From: Paenarthrobacter nitroguajacolicus
GTDB lineage: Bacteria > Actinomycetota > Actinomycetes > Actinomycetales > Micrococcaceae
Direction of reading: 5' to 3'
DNA: 64,000 nt
Assembly: GCF_029952445.1 (NCBI RefSeq)
Contig: NZ_JAQPPK010000005.1
Coordinates: 122,796-186,795 of the forward strand
Shown: positions 47,953-56,321 of the stretch, in pieces
How positions within the stretch are numbered: position 1 is the stretch's first letter
Layout: every line of letters starts with the position of its first letter
Position numbers and translations under genes: made by a program
The notes under the pieces: generated by a model
Told to the model about the DNA's origin: nothing
Database searches by the model: none
The model's input: the letters and a program-made list of their open reading frames with translations, nothing else

Positions 47953-47958
47953 ATAATG
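47953..47958 (+). promoter_or_regulatory. -10 box TATAAT upstream of the Ppm1 gene
   Basis: A perfect -10 hexamer, one of two in the window with this sequence. It would start RNA near 47965, leaving a leader of about 67 nt. Confidence 0.65.
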
Positions 47959-48031
47959 GAGAGTTGCGCCAGAACGCCAGCTGCCAGGCTGGTCCGGCAC
48001 ACTGACCGCTCCATCAAGGAAAGGCCTCTTC

Positions 48032-48775
48032 TTGCGTGTCCTGACGATCATTCCCACCTACAACGAGCTGGAATCGCTCCCCGTGACGCTGGGACGGCTG
48101 CGCAAAGCAGTACCCGACTCGGACGTCCTGGTGGTCGACGACAACAGCCCTGACGGCACGGGAAAGCTTGCCGACGACTTCGCCGCTGAGGACAGCCAGG
48201 TTCACGTCCTGCACCGCAAGGGCAAGGAAGGCCTGGGGGCGGCCTACATCGCCGGCTTCAAGTGGGGCCTGGCGGCGGGCTACGACGTCCTCGTCGAAAT
48301 GGACGCGGACGGTTCACACAAGCCCGAACAACTGCCGCTCCTCCTCGATGCCGTTAAAGATGGCGCGGATCTCGCGATGGGCTCCCGCTGGGTTCCCGGC
48401 GGCAGCGTCGTCAACTGGCCCCTCTACCGACAGGCCATCTCCCGCATTGGCAGCACGTACGCCCGCCTCATGCTCGGCTTAAAGATCAAGGACGTCACTG
48501 GCGGATACCGCGCCTTCCGCCGCAGTACGCTCGAGGCATTGAAGCTGGACGAAGTGGACTCGGTCGGCTACGGCTTCCAGGTGGACCTTGCCTGGCGCGT
48601 GGCCAAGCTTGGCCTTCGCATCGAGGAGCGCCCCATCACCTTCGTGGAGCGCGAACTCGGGGCATCGAAAATGAGCGGCAACATTGTCGTGGAAGCCATG
48701 ATCAACGTCACCAAATGGGGCCTGGCAGCGCGTTGGGCCAAACTCACCCGGAAGTCACCCCAGGCCGCAAAGTAG
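48032..48775 (+). CDS. ppm1: Polyprenol monophosphomannose synthase
   Basis: 247 residues, GT2 family, dolichol-phosphate-mannose synthase type. [28 protein letters not shown] and [14 protein letters not shown] (DxD metal motif) are the donor-site signatures; [16 protein letters not shown] follows. It moves mannose from GDP-mannose to polyprenyl phosphate for extracytoplasmic mannosylation of lipoglycans and proteins. No membrane domain is fused. The start codon is TTG at 48032, supported by AAGGAAAGG 7 nt upstream. Confidence 0.9.
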   Translation: MRVLTIIPTYNELESLPVTLGRLRKAVPDSDVLVVDDNSPDGTGKLADDFAAEDSQVHVLHRKGKEGLGAAYIAGFKWGLAAGYDVLVEMDADGSHKPEQLPLLLDAVKDGADLAMGSRWVPGGSVVNWPLYRQAISRIGSTYARLMLGLKIKDVTGGYRAFRRSTLEALKLDEVDSVGYGFQVDLAWRVAKLGLRIEERPITFVERELGASKMSGNIVVEAMINVTKWGLAARWAKLTRKSPQAAK

Positions 48776-48783
48776 TTCTCACA

Positions 48784-48832
48784 GCAAAAGGCCGGGTCTG
48801 GTTCCCAAGGGAACCGGACCCGGCCTTTTTGC
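48784..48832. terminator. Bidirectional terminator between the Ppm1 gene and rbpA
   Basis: About 20-bp stem centred near 48807, with an A-run on the left and a T-run on the right, so it can stop transcription from both convergent genes. Confidence 0.93.
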
Positions 48833-48845
48833 GTGTTTGTGGAAA

Positions 48846-49193
48846 CTATGCCGAACGGCGTTCCCCGCGGCGCTCACGCAGGATGTTCAGGCGATCCTCC
48901 AGGATCTGCTCCAATTCAGGAAGGCTGCGGCGTTCGAGCAGCATGTCCCAGTGCGTGCGGACGGCTTTCTCGTTGGCGTCCACGGGACGCTCGCCGTCAA
49001 CCAGGAGCGCTTCCTTTCCCGTTTTGGAAACCCAAACGGGAGGGATCTCTGCTTCGGAGGAAAAGGTTACGAAGACCTGCTCGCCATCCTCGCAACGGTA
49101 CTCGACCCGCTGGCGCGGTGCCGGTTCAACGCCGGATTCAGTTTCCATGCTCTGGGCGCCAAGACGCATACCCCGCAGGCTGCGATCGCTCAT
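48846..49193 (-). CDS. rbpA: RNA polymerase-binding protein RbpA
   Basis: 115 residues. MSDRSLRGMRLGAQSMETE is the N-terminal tail near the active site, RVEYRCEDGEQVFVTFSSEAEIPPVW the core beta domain, and THWDMLLERRSLPELEQILEDRL the sigma-binding helix. RbpA stabilises the RNA polymerase open complex with the principal sigma factor in actinobacteria. Only one Cys remains in the core domain, so zinc binding is unlikely. The mRNA has a leader of about 155 nt with a hairpin just before the ribosome site. Confidence 0.96.
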   Translation of the reverse strand: MSDRSLRGMRLGAQSMETESGVEPAPRQRVEYRCEDGEQVFVTFSSEAEIPPVWVSKTGKEALLVDGERPVDANEKAVRTHWDMLLERRSLPELEQILEDRLNILRERRGERRSA

Positions 49194-49213
49194 GATTACT
49201 CCCTCTGTCTGTT

Positions 49214-49233
49214 CGCGGAGCAGGAACTCCGCG
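49214..49233 (-). repeat. Hairpin in the rbpA leader
   Basis: Perfect 7-bp arms CGCGGAG / CTCCGCG with a 6-nt loop, ending about 10 nt before the AGAGGGAG ribosome site of rbpA. It could modulate translation. Confidence 0.5.
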
Positions 49234-49354
49234 CTAGCCGCAAGCCGTCTTCACGATCCCTGCGGACTACTTCTGCACACCTTGCATCACTAATTGCAAC
49301 GCCTGGCCAAGCTTTAATGTTCCGTCCACGCTGAACCAGCCGGACAAATATCCT

Positions 49355-49384
49355 ATTATACGCTGATCTTTGCTGACTACTCAA
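49355..49384 (-). promoter_or_regulatory. rbpA promoter
   Basis: Minus strand: -35 TTGAGT (49384-49379), 18-bp spacer, -10 TATAAT (49360-49355). The start is near 49348, so the leader is about 155 nt. This is the most canonical promoter in the window. Confidence 0.75.
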
Positions 49385-49399
49385 AACCTTGCGGACGCA

Positions 49400-49432
49400 G
49401 CGAACGGCCAGCCGGACTGGCTGACCGCTCGC
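49400..49432 (-). terminator. Hairpin after the slipin gene
   Basis: 14-bp imperfect arms (49400-49413 and 49419-49432, two G-T pairs) around a 5-nt loop, 37 nt after the stop codon on the minus strand. The T-run is weak (a TTTT lies about 15 nt further on). Probable terminator that shields rbpA. Confidence 0.5.
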
Positions 49433-49468
49433 GTTGTTACTGATCGCCCTTTTCCCAGGGCGCGGGGA

Positions 49469-50443
49469 CTACTCGGCCGGGCGTGAAGGTTCCACTGTCG
49501 CGACCGGTTCCGGGGCCTTGGAGCTGCCGTCGAAGAGACCTGCCACGGGGGAGTCCGGGTTGTTGCCTCCGAGTGCGCCGCCAATGCCCTTCAGGGCCTC
49601 GCCTACTTCGCTGGGAATGATCCAGAGCTTGTTCGAGCTGCCCTCTGCGATCTTGGGCAGCGTCTGCAAGTACTGGTAGGCAAGCAGCTTCTGGTCCGGG
49701 TTGCCCTTGTGGATGGCATCGAAGACCTTCTGGATGGCCTGGGCTTCACCGTCTGCACGGAGGATGGCGGCCTTCGCGTCACCTTCGGCCGCGAGAATGG
49801 CAGCCTGGCGCTGTCCCTCAGCAGTCAGGATCTGTGATTGCTTGGTGCCTTCTGCAGTCAGGATGGCAGCGCGGCGGTCACGCTCTGCACGCATCTGCTT
49901 TTCCATCGAGTCCTGGATGGAGTGGGGCGGGTCGATCGCCTTCAGTTCCACGCGGGAGACCCGGATTCCCCAGCGTCCCGTGGCCTCGTCCAGAACCCCA
50001 CGCAGTTGACCGTTGATCTGGTCGCGGGACGTGAGTGCTTCTTCCAGGTTCAGCCCGCCCACAACGTTACGAAGCGTGGTGGTGGTCAGCTGTTCCACGG
50101 CCTGGATGTAGTTGGCGATCTCGTACGTCGCCGCCCTGGGATCAGTGACCTGGAAGTAGACCACGGTGTCGATCGAGACCACGAGGTTGTCTTCAGTAAT
50201 GACCGGCTGTGGAGGGAAGGACACCACCTGTTCGCGGAGATCGAGCAACGGCAAGAGCCTGTCGACAAACGGAATCAGGATGGTCAGTCCCGGGTTAAGC
50301 GTGCGCTGGTACTTGCCGAGCCGTTCTACGACGCCGGCACGCGCCTGCGGGATGATCCTTACCGACCGGACCAACACGATAATCACAAAAATAACGAGAA
50401 CAATCAGCACAATTGCCGCTGCTGTTCCTCCTAAGCCGTCCAT
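49469..50443 (-). CDS. SPFH/band-7 slipin-like membrane protein
   Basis: 324 residues: an N-terminal membrane helix (AAAIVLIVLVIFVIIVLV, about 7-24), the SPFH domain (VRIIPQARAGVVERLGKYQRTLNPGLTILIPF onward, about 25-190) and a C-terminal coiled-coil with repeated AEG motifs (ILTAEG, ILTAEG, ILAAEG, ILRADG at about 11-residue spacing, 200-245). Such proteins form ring-like scaffolds in membrane microdomains. ATG 50443 is chosen because GAAGGAG precedes it; the frame is open to 50512. It follows nfeD, its usual partner. Confidence 0.93.
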   Translation of the reverse strand: MDGLGGTAAAIVLIVLVIFVIIVLVRSVRIIPQARAGVVERLGKYQRTLNPGLTILIPFVDRLLPLLDLREQVVSFPPQPVITEDNLVVSIDTVVYFQVTDPRAATYEIANYIQAVEQLTTTTLRNVVGGLNLEEALTSRDQINGQLRGVLDEATGRWGIRVSRVELKAIDPPHSIQDSMEKQMRAERDRRAAILTAEGTKQSQILTAEGQRQAAILAAEGDAKAAILRADGEAQAIQKVFDAIHKGNPDQKLLAYQYLQTLPKIAEGSSNKLWIIPSEVGEALKGIGGALGGNNPDSPVAGLFDGSSKAPEPVATVEPSRPAE

Positions 50444-50541
50444 ACATCTCCTTCGTTCCCCAATTGCGTGGCTTGATGAGGCTGTGCGCGGGCAAGCTGC
50501 CCGGCCCGGCAACGGCCTGAAAACTTGAAAACGCCGAAGCG

Positions 50542-51003
50542 TCAGAGGGGGCTGTTGTCGGCAGCCGAGGCGACCACCGCCGTCGCCCCGTCGATTTTGG
50601 TGACCTGGACCGTGGAGCCGGGGTCCATTACTCCGGCTGCGCTTCGCGCACTCCAGACGTCACCGCCGATCTTCACCAGCCCGCTGGTGCTGCTCACGGC
50701 TTCTATGACGAGGGCAGGCTGGCCGATGAGACGGTCGATGTTGGATAGTTGCTCCGCGGGACCCTTGCGCAGGTGATTCAAGGCCACTGGCCGGACGAAA
50801 ACGATCATGAGGAGGGAGACCACGCTGAAAATGACGATCTGAAGCCAGAAGTCGGCGCCTGCGAAGTCGGCGATCAAACCCGCGAGAGCTCCGCCGCCAA
50901 GCATGATGAAGAAGAGGTCGAGAGTCAGCATCTCCACCACTGCGAACGCGAGGAAGACTGTGAGCCAGAGAGCCCACCAGTTCTCGCCGAGCCATTCAAA
51001 CAT
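50542..51003 (-). CDS. nfeD: NfeD family membrane protein
   Basis: 153 residues: three or four membrane helices (about 5-90; MFEWLGENWWALWLTVFLAFAVVEM) and a C-terminal OB-fold domain (ALVIEAVSSTSGLVKIGGDVWSARS). NfeD proteins work with SPFH partners at membrane microdomains. The downstream gene on the same strand encodes one. AAGGGGGG precedes the ATG. A tiny UUCG-type hairpin (50531-50542) lies right at its stop codon and could reduce read-through into the slipin gene. Confidence 0.9.
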   Translation of the reverse strand: MFEWLGENWWALWLTVFLAFAVVEMLTLDLFFIMLGGGALAGLIADFAGADFWLQIVIFSVVSLLMIVFVRPVALNHLRKGPAEQLSNIDRLIGQPALVIEAVSSTSGLVKIGGDVWSARSAAGVMDPGSTVQVTKIDGATAVVASAADNSPL

Positions 51004-51021
51004 CGTTCCCCCTTGGTCCCG

Positions 51022-51062
51022 GATCCCGCGAGCGGGATCACAGTCACTGTTCCTCCATCCTA
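51022..51062 (-). promoter_or_regulatory. nfeD promoter and structured leader
   Basis: Minus strand: TAGGAT -10 box (51062-51057), a perfect 11-bp palindrome ACAGT-C-ACTGT (51040-51050) at the predicted transcription start, and then a perfect 7-bp hairpin with a 4-nt loop (51022-51039) in the leader before the ribosome site. Confidence 0.55.
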
Positions 51063-51082
51063 GCCCGACGCACCGTCAAGCG

Positions 51083-51925
51083 TCAGGACGCGGTGAACAC
51101 GCTGATCCGGAACTTGGCCGTGGTAGCCACAGGCCCATCAGAAGCTGACAGTTCGGCCAACTTTTCCCGGTGCAGGTGGTGGCCTGCCGGGCCCATGTAG
51201 GCGAGGTCGGCTACCTCGCTTGGCCCCAAGACCAGGGGCAGGTCCAAGGACTGACTGGCGGACGAAGGAAAGTAGGCATTCATGGACTCCGCAAGCCGCT
51301 CTTCCTTGCCTTCCTCGATGCCGAGCATCCCTGTCCGGGCAGCAACCTCCTGAAGGTGGCCAGGCCGCGGTGTCACCACCAACAACCGTCCACCTGGGCG
51401 AAGGACCCGCGCGAACTCCGTAGGGTTTCTTGGCGCGAACACAACAGTCACCACGTCCGCCGAGTTATCCGCCATCGGCAACGGACGCCAGATGTCCCAC
51501 ACCAGGTTGGCTGCTTGGGTGTTGATACGGGCCGCGCGACGAAGGGCAAATTTGGAAATATCCATGCCGACCGCGGATGCACCTGTTGCTTCGATAACGG
51601 TGCGCAAATAATGGCCGGTTCCGGTTCCGGCGTCGAGAACCAATGCGTCCGGCCGATCGAGGGCCTCGGCCGCCGTGTCCGCCAGGGCCCTGGCCAGACC
51701 GTTGTAGTGCCCACTGTCCAGGAACCTGAACCTGGCAGCTACCATGTCTGCTGTATCAGCTTCGAAGACGGTGCCCTTTCCCGTCAGGAAGTTGAAGTAG
51801 CCCTGCTTGGCGGCGTCGAACAGATGTCCCGCCCGGCAAGCAAGCGTCGTTGGCGCGCCTTCCCGTAGATCGAAAATTCCCTGGCAAACAGGGCAGCGCA
51901 GGGCGGAAACGGCATCGGACAACAT
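51083..51925 (-). CDS. RlmA-type 23S rRNA (guanine-N1)-methyltransferase
   Basis: 280 residues. An N-terminal zinc-binding module, LRCPVCQGIFDL with TLACRAGHLFD (Cys-x2-Cys, Cys, His, about 8-35), precedes the SAM domain (VLDAGTGTGHYLRTVIEATG near 100, GMDISKFALRRAAR). This layout is that of RlmA/TlrB enzymes, which methylate G745 or G748 of 23S rRNA; TlrB types give macrolide (tylosin) resistance. Which guanine is the target here cannot be told. Leaderless ATG start at 51925; the frame is open to 52048. Confidence 0.9.
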   Translation of the reverse strand: MLSDAVSALRCPVCQGIFDLREGAPTTLACRAGHLFDAAKQGYFNFLTGKGTVFEADTADMVAARFRFLDSGHYNGLARALADTAAEALDRPDALVLDAGTGTGHYLRTVIEATGASAVGMDISKFALRRAARINTQAANLVWDIWRPLPMADNSADVVTVVFAPRNPTEFARVLRPGGRLLVVTPRPGHLQEVAARTGMLGIEEGKEERLAESMNAYFPSSASQSLDLPLVLGPSEVADLAYMGPAGHHLHREKLAELSASDGPVATTAKFRISVFTAS

Positions 51926-51932
51926 GGCTTCA

Positions 51933-51938
51933 ATCCTA
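51933..51938 (-). promoter_or_regulatory. -10 box TAGGAT, leaderless start of the RlmA-type gene
   Basis: Minus strand, ends 7 nt before the ATG at 51925. Confidence 0.6.
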
Positions 51939-51981
51939 CGGTGGAACGGAGTGTCTGGTGCCGCCGGCCGGGCCACCCGGC

Positions 51982-51987
51982 TAGGCT
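51982..51987 (+). promoter_or_regulatory. -10 box TAGGCT, leaderless start of the S9 peptidase
   Basis: Ends 7 nt before GTG 51995 and selects this start over the open upstream frame. Confidence 0.6.
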
Positions 51988-51994
51988 CACCAAC

Positions 51995-54010
51995 GTGAAA
52001 CCCGAGCAGCTGCCCCTGTTGAATTCCGTGTCCGCACCGGCCATCCACCCTGACGGCACCAAGACGGTGGTATCCGTCACGAGGCCTGATTTCGACGCTG
52101 ACAGTTACGTGGGCCAGCTCTGGTCAGTTCCGTTGGACACCGCCAAGTACCCGCGCCGCATCACTCGGGGTTTCAGGGATACTTCTCCCGCTTTCTCACC
52201 GGATGGGCTGGTCCTTGCGTTCCTTCGCAGCGATCCCGGCGGCAAGCCCCAACTGTTCGTGGTGGAATCGGCCGGCGGAGAACCGCAGCGCATCACCGAC
52301 CAACACGCGGGCGTGGACAGCTTCGTCTGGGCGCCGGATTCGCACCGTATCGCTTTCCAGGCACGGGTCCCCGAGCAGGGTCGCTACGGAACGGTGGATG
52401 ACGTTACCCCCGGATCCGAAGACCCACGCCTCATCACCGCCAATCAGTACATGATGAACGGCGTTGGCTACACCGCCGACCAGCGCCAGCAACTGTTCGT
52501 CGTGGACGTTCCGGATCTGGGTGGTGAGCCTGCCGTCATTCCGCGCGGCCGGGCTGCCCACGAGCAGCCGACGCCGGAGCATGCGGGTTTTCCGGTTGCC
52601 CGGCAGCTCACCTTCGGGGACGCCGACCACACATCGCCCAGCTTCTCCGCCGATGGCTCCCGGCTTTATTTCGTGGCCGCGCTCCATGAAGGTCACGACG
52701 ACGACCTCGTCACCTCTGTCTACCGGGTGGATGCCGCGGGAGGCGAGCCGATCGTCGTCGAACCCGTCAACCGGACGCGCCAAACCGTGACGGAGGTGCG
52801 CCCCTCGTCCGACGGTCAGTGGCTGTTCTACATCGCCCAGGACCTCGGAGACACCGGCAGGGACTTCGTGGCACGCAACTCTGCCCTGCATGTGATGCCA
52901 CTGGCCGGTGGAGAGGCCACAGTCCTGACCGACCGTGAACATCTGGACGTCTCCGGGCCGCTGGAGCCAAACGGGCCGGACAGTGTCCTCGTCCTGAACT
53001 CTGCGCTGGGCACTGTCGAACTCCTTGATGTTACGGCGGAAGGGGTCATCACGCCCCTCGTGTTCGGTGCACGGGTAGTGATCGGGGCATCTGTCGCGGC
53101 GAACGGGGAAATCGCGGTAAGCCTCTCCGATGCCTCGACCGTCGGGGATGTCGCGTCCCTGGAGCGGGGCGAGCTTCGCCTCCTGACGGATTTCTCCGGG
53201 AACCTCCGGAACAATTCCACAGTGATTGAACCACTGGACTTCGAGGCCGAATCCGACGATGGACACTCCGTCCATGGCTGGTTGGTGATGCCGAACGGCC
53301 CCGGACCCCATCCGGTTCTACTGACCATCCATGGCGGACCGTTCTCCCAGTACACGGGAGCCTTCTTTGACGAGGCCCAGGTCTACGCAGCCGCCGGATA
53401 TGCAGTGGTGATGTGCAATCCCCGGGGATCATCCGGTTATGGCCAGGAGCATGGGCGTGCCATCAAGGGGCGAATGGGCACCCTGGACATGCAGGATGTG
53501 CTCGCCTTCCTGGACGCGGCGTTGGCCTCCAATCCAAGGTTGGACGCAAGCCAGGTAGGCATCATGGGCGGTTCCTATGGCGGCTACCTGACCGCGTGGA
53601 TCATCGCCCACCAGCACCGGTTCAAGGCCGCGATCGTGGAGCGCGGCTTCCTGGATCCCGTCAGTTTTACCGGTTCATCGGACATTGGTTGGTTCTTCGG
53701 CGGCGAGTACACCGGAACAACCCGGGAGCAGATGCTGGCCCAAAGTCCCATGGCTGTCATTGAAGATGTCCGCACCCCCACCCTGGTGATCCACAGTGAG
53801 AATGATCTTCGCTGCCCCGTTGAACAAGGGCAGCGTTACTACGCCCACTTGAAGGCACAGGGTGTTGAGACCGCGCTACTGGTGTTTCCGGGCGAAGACC
53901 ACGAGTTGTCCCGTTCCGGAACCCCGCATCATCGCCGGCAACGCTTCGACCACATTCTCAGTTGGTGGGCAAAGCACCTTCCAGTGGCACGAAACAAGCC
54001 GACGGCCTAG
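51995..54010 (+). CDS. S9 family serine peptidase (acylaminoacyl-peptidase/prolyl oligopeptidase-like)
   Basis: 671 residues. Residues about 15-400 form a seven-bladed WD-like propeller with repeated segments such as SPAFSPDGLVLAFLRSD and SPSFSADGSRLYFVAAL. The C-terminal alpha/beta hydrolase domain carries the catalytic triad: Ser in GIMGGSYGGYLTAW, Asp in VIHSENDLRCP and His in GEDHELSR. This branch cleaves short peptides or N-acyl amino acids in the cytosol; no signal peptide is seen. It converges on the deformylase gene with a 31-nt gap. Confidence 0.93.
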   Translation: MKPEQLPLLNSVSAPAIHPDGTKTVVSVTRPDFDADSYVGQLWSVPLDTAKYPRRITRGFRDTSPAFSPDGLVLAFLRSDPGGKPQLFVVESAGGEPQRITDQHAGVDSFVWAPDSHRIAFQARVPEQGRYGTVDDVTPGSEDPRLITANQYMMNGVGYTADQRQQLFVVDVPDLGGEPAVIPRGRAAHEQPTPEHAGFPVARQLTFGDADHTSPSFSADGSRLYFVAALHEGHDDDLVTSVYRVDAAGGEPIVVEPVNRTRQTVTEVRPSSDGQWLFYIAQDLGDTGRDFVARNSALHVMPLAGGEATVLTDREHLDVSGPLEPNGPDSVLVLNSALGTVELLDVTAEGVITPLVFGARVVIGASVAANGEIAVSLSDASTVGDVASLERGELRLLTDFSGNLRNNSTVIEPLDFEAESDDGHSVHGWLVMPNGPGPHPVLLTIHGGPFSQYTGAFFDEAQVYAAAGYAVVMCNPRGSSGYGQEHGRAIKGRMGTLDMQDVLAFLDAALASNPRLDASQVGIMGGSYGGYLTAWIIAHQHRFKAAIVERGFLDPVSFTGSSDIGWFFGGEYTGTTREQMLAQSPMAVIEDVRTPTLVIHSENDLRCPVEQGQRYYAHLKAQGVETALLVFPGEDHELSRSGTPHHRRQRFDHILSWWAKHLPVARNKPTA

Positions 54011-54041
54011 TAACGACGCAGGACTGCGGCGGTAAACCGCT

Positions 54042-54716
54042 TCAGAGCAGGAAGCCAAGCGACCTGCGTGCGTCCTCTACGTCCGGCGACGCCCAGCGCG
54101 CACTGTGCTCGGCGTTGCTGGCCAGTGACCGCAGCTCCGCCCGGTCCAGGTAGAGAGTGCCATGGAGATGGTCGGTTTCGTGCTGCACAATGCGGGCTTG
54201 CCACCCCGAAAACCATTCCTCCACGGGTGCACCGGCGGGGGTTGAATAGGACAACTCCACGTTCCTGGGCCGCGCCACAACGGCCTGGTACCCCTGGACA
54301 GAAAGGCATCCTTCATAAAACGCCGCCGTTTCCGCCCCCAAGGGACGGTACGTCGGATTGACCAGGGCGAAGAAGTCCAGCGGCTCCCTGTGCCGCACGG
54401 TGGCGGATGCCGGATCGATCTCGTACTTGTCCTCCACAACAGCCAGCTGCAAAGGGATTCCCAACTGCGGAGCGGCCAGGCCGACTCCCGGAGCAGCATG
54501 CATGGCATCACGCATCCGGTCGATCAGAGCGGCAAGTTCGACGTCGTCAAGCTGGCCGTCATACGGCGCGGCCAGCTGGCGCAACACCGGATGGCCCGCT
54601 TGTACGATGGCCGGCAGTTCCTCCGCTTCCAGCAACCTTCTGACGGCGTCCCTGATTTGGATGGGATTGAAGTCTGTGGCCGGGCCCGTGGTCCCGGAAT
54701 GAGGTTGATGCGTCAT
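54042..54716 (-). CDS. def: Peptide deformylase
   Basis: 224 residues. All three metal/active-site motifs are present: GVGLAAPQLGI (about 87), EGCLSVQGY (about 145) and QHETDHLHG (about 188; HExxH-type with the catalytic Glu). It removes the formyl group from nascent N-terminal methionine. It is longer than the core enzyme at both ends, as in actinobacterial forms. A leaderless start at ATG 54716 is indicated by TAGGCT 6 nt upstream. Divergent from the NTF2-like gene. Confidence 0.95.
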   Translation of the reverse strand: MTHQPHSGTTGPATDFNPIQIRDAVRRLLEAEELPAIVQAGHPVLRQLAAPYDGQLDDVELAALIDRMRDAMHAAPGVGLAAPQLGIPLQLAVVEDKYEIDPASATVRHREPLDFFALVNPTYRPLGAETAAFYEGCLSVQGYQAVVARPRNVELSYSTPAGAPVEEWFSGWQARIVQHETDHLHGTLYLDRAELRSLASNAEHSARWASPDVEDARRSLGFLL

Positions 54717-54722
54717 GGATCG

Positions 54723-54728
54723 AGCCTA
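54723..54728 (-). promoter_or_regulatory. -10 box TAGGCT, leaderless start of def
   Basis: Minus strand, ends 6 nt before the ATG at 54716. Confidence 0.6.
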
Positions 54729-54755
54729 TCGCCATGGGGGTGCGCGATGGTGGGC

Positions 54756-54761
54756 TACGCT
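54756..54761 (+). promoter_or_regulatory. -10 box TACGCT, leaderless start of the NTF2-like gene
   Basis: Ends 6 nt before ATG 54768. Confidence 0.6.
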
Positions 54762-54767
54762 CGTTGG

Positions 54768-55190
54768 ATGACCGATCCAACACCTTTGGACCCTTCACCT
54801 TTGGAACATGTCCTCGGATTCGTCCGGACAGTTGAGGCCGGCGGCGGGTCCGCCGAGTTGCGGCCTTTCCTGGCTGAGGACTTTCAGCTCACCGAGTGGC
54901 CCCATGCGCTGTCCAAGACGGGCTCCACCAGGAATCTTGCCGAGACCCTGTCCGGCGCCGACCACAGCAAAGACATCGTGGCGGATCAGCGCTTCGAGAT
55001 CGTCCGCACAACCTGCCAGGAAGACCGGGTGGTGCTGGAGATGGATTGGTCCGCCACCCTGCTCCTTGACCTTCCGCATTGGGACCGCGGCGATACCATC
55101 CGCGCAAGGAGTACGGCGGTCTTCCAGTTGAGGGATGGCTTGATCATCAGCCAGGACACCTACGACTGCTACTACACGGCGCCCGAATAG
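54768..55190 (+). CDS. NTF2-like (SnoaL-type) small protein
   Basis: 140 residues with the alpha+beta cone fold of the NTF2 superfamily: helices (PLEHVLGFVRTVEAGGGSAELRPFLAEDFQL), then strands ending RARSTAVFQLRDGLIISQDTYDCYY. The fold serves enzymes, stress proteins and carriers, so function is open. The chosen ATG 54768 has TACGCT 6 nt upstream; the frame is open to 54390 but that would cross def. Its stop codon abuts the convergent oxidoreductase stop. Confidence 0.82.
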   Translation: MTDPTPLDPSPLEHVLGFVRTVEAGGGSAELRPFLAEDFQLTEWPHALSKTGSTRNLAETLSGADHSKDIVADQRFEIVRTTCQEDRVVLEMDWSATLLLDLPHWDRGDTIRARSTAVFQLRDGLIISQDTYDCYYTAPE

Positions 55191-56321
55191 CTATCTCATG
55201 GTGAAGCGCCGCTCCACCATCTGCGCAACACCAGGCACTCCCAACAGGCCAGCGAAGAGGCGGTTCCGTGCTGCCATGGCTGCAGGCGGCAATGGCCGCC
55301 CCAGGGCCATATTGAGCCCGGCTTGCCGGGAAGCCCGTACAGCTGCCTTCCGGCGCGACCTTTCGAAGTTCTCCAGCGAGGCCCCGACATCCGTTCCTGC
55401 CATGGAGGCCGCAATTATGGGGGCCAGGGCGGCGGCATCCAACCAGCCCAGATTCATGCCCTGTCCTCCGATGGGGCTTATTTCATGGGCAGCGTCTCCG
55501 AGCAGCGCCATTCGCCCGTGGATCATGCGTGGCGCCAACCTTGATTCCACCTCGAAGGCACTGAGCATCGAATTTCCCGCGGCGTCAAGCACCTCGCCCG
55601 TCCTGGCCCTGACCAAACCGGCCAGCCCTGCCGGCGTCGCGTCCGTGGCAGGGCCGCCGAGCCGCACCACCCACCGGCGGACGCCTCCCGGCAGCGGAAA
55701 TGACTCAACGATGCCGCCCGGCTCCAAGTACAACACTGCGTCGGCGCCATGTCCCGTGGAGTCCGGAAAATCACCCATTAGGTAGGAATCGGGGTACGTC
55801 CTGGGCTGGATGTCGGGAACGTGCTGGTGTCGAAGGGAAGAATGCGCACCGTCTGCAGCGATCACCAACCGGGCAGTGAACTCCTGCCTCCCGCCTGATG
55901 AGTCCGCCGTGACGCGGACCGATGTGTCGTCGTCGAGCGCTTCCTTGACCTCAACGCCGCGGACGATGGCGGCCGGGTCCAGTCCCAGCACCGCGTCTTC
56001 CAGCACCTTCTCGGTGACCGTCTGGGGGACCGCCAGGATGAAGGGAAACAAGGGGTCTCCGGAGAAGCGCAGCTCGGCTACTTTGCGGCGCTGGCTGTAG
56101 GCAACGCCGCGCTTGATACGGACTCCCGCCGATACCAATTCCCGTGCAATTCCGGCGCGCTCCAACTCCGCAAGCGCCGGCGGATGGATTCCAATGGCCC
56201 GCGAGCGAGCACTTCTGCTGGTCCTGCGTTCCAGGATGCGTACCTTGAGGCCGCTGCGCAGGAGCAACGCGCCCATGAACATGCCTACGGGACCTGCCCC
56301 AACAATGACGACATCAAGCAC
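55191..56321 (-). CDS. FAD-dependent mono-oxygenase of the type III PKS operon
   Basis: 376 residues, PHBH-type aromatic hydroxylase fold. VVIVGAGPVGMFMGALLLRSG binds FAD, the DG-type motif is in IAADGAHSSLRHQH, and the GD motif in ALLGDAAHEISPIGGQGMN. It would hydroxylate an aromatic ring with NAD(P)H and oxygen. It is the last gene of the minus-strand PKS, methyltransferase, mono-oxygenase operon, overlapping the methyltransferase by 8 nt; together they resemble the tailoring steps of phenolic lipid or quinone synthesis. Confidence 0.9.
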   Translation of the reverse strand: MLDVVIVGAGPVGMFMGALLLRSGLKVRILERRTSRSARSRAIGIHPPALAELERAGIARELVSAGVRIKRGVAYSQRRKVAELRFSGDPLFPFILAVPQTVTEKVLEDAVLGLDPAAIVRGVEVKEALDDDTSVRVTADSSGGRQEFTARLVIAADGAHSSLRHQHVPDIQPRTYPDSYLMGDFPDSTGHGADAVLYLEPGGIVESFPLPGGVRRWVVRLGGPATDATPAGLAGLVRARTGEVLDAAGNSMLSAFEVESRLAPRMIHGRMALLGDAAHEISPIGGQGMNLGWLDAAALAPIIAASMAGTDVGASLENFERSRRKAAVRASRQAGLNMALGRPLPPAAMAARNRLFAGLLGVPGVAQMVERRFTMR

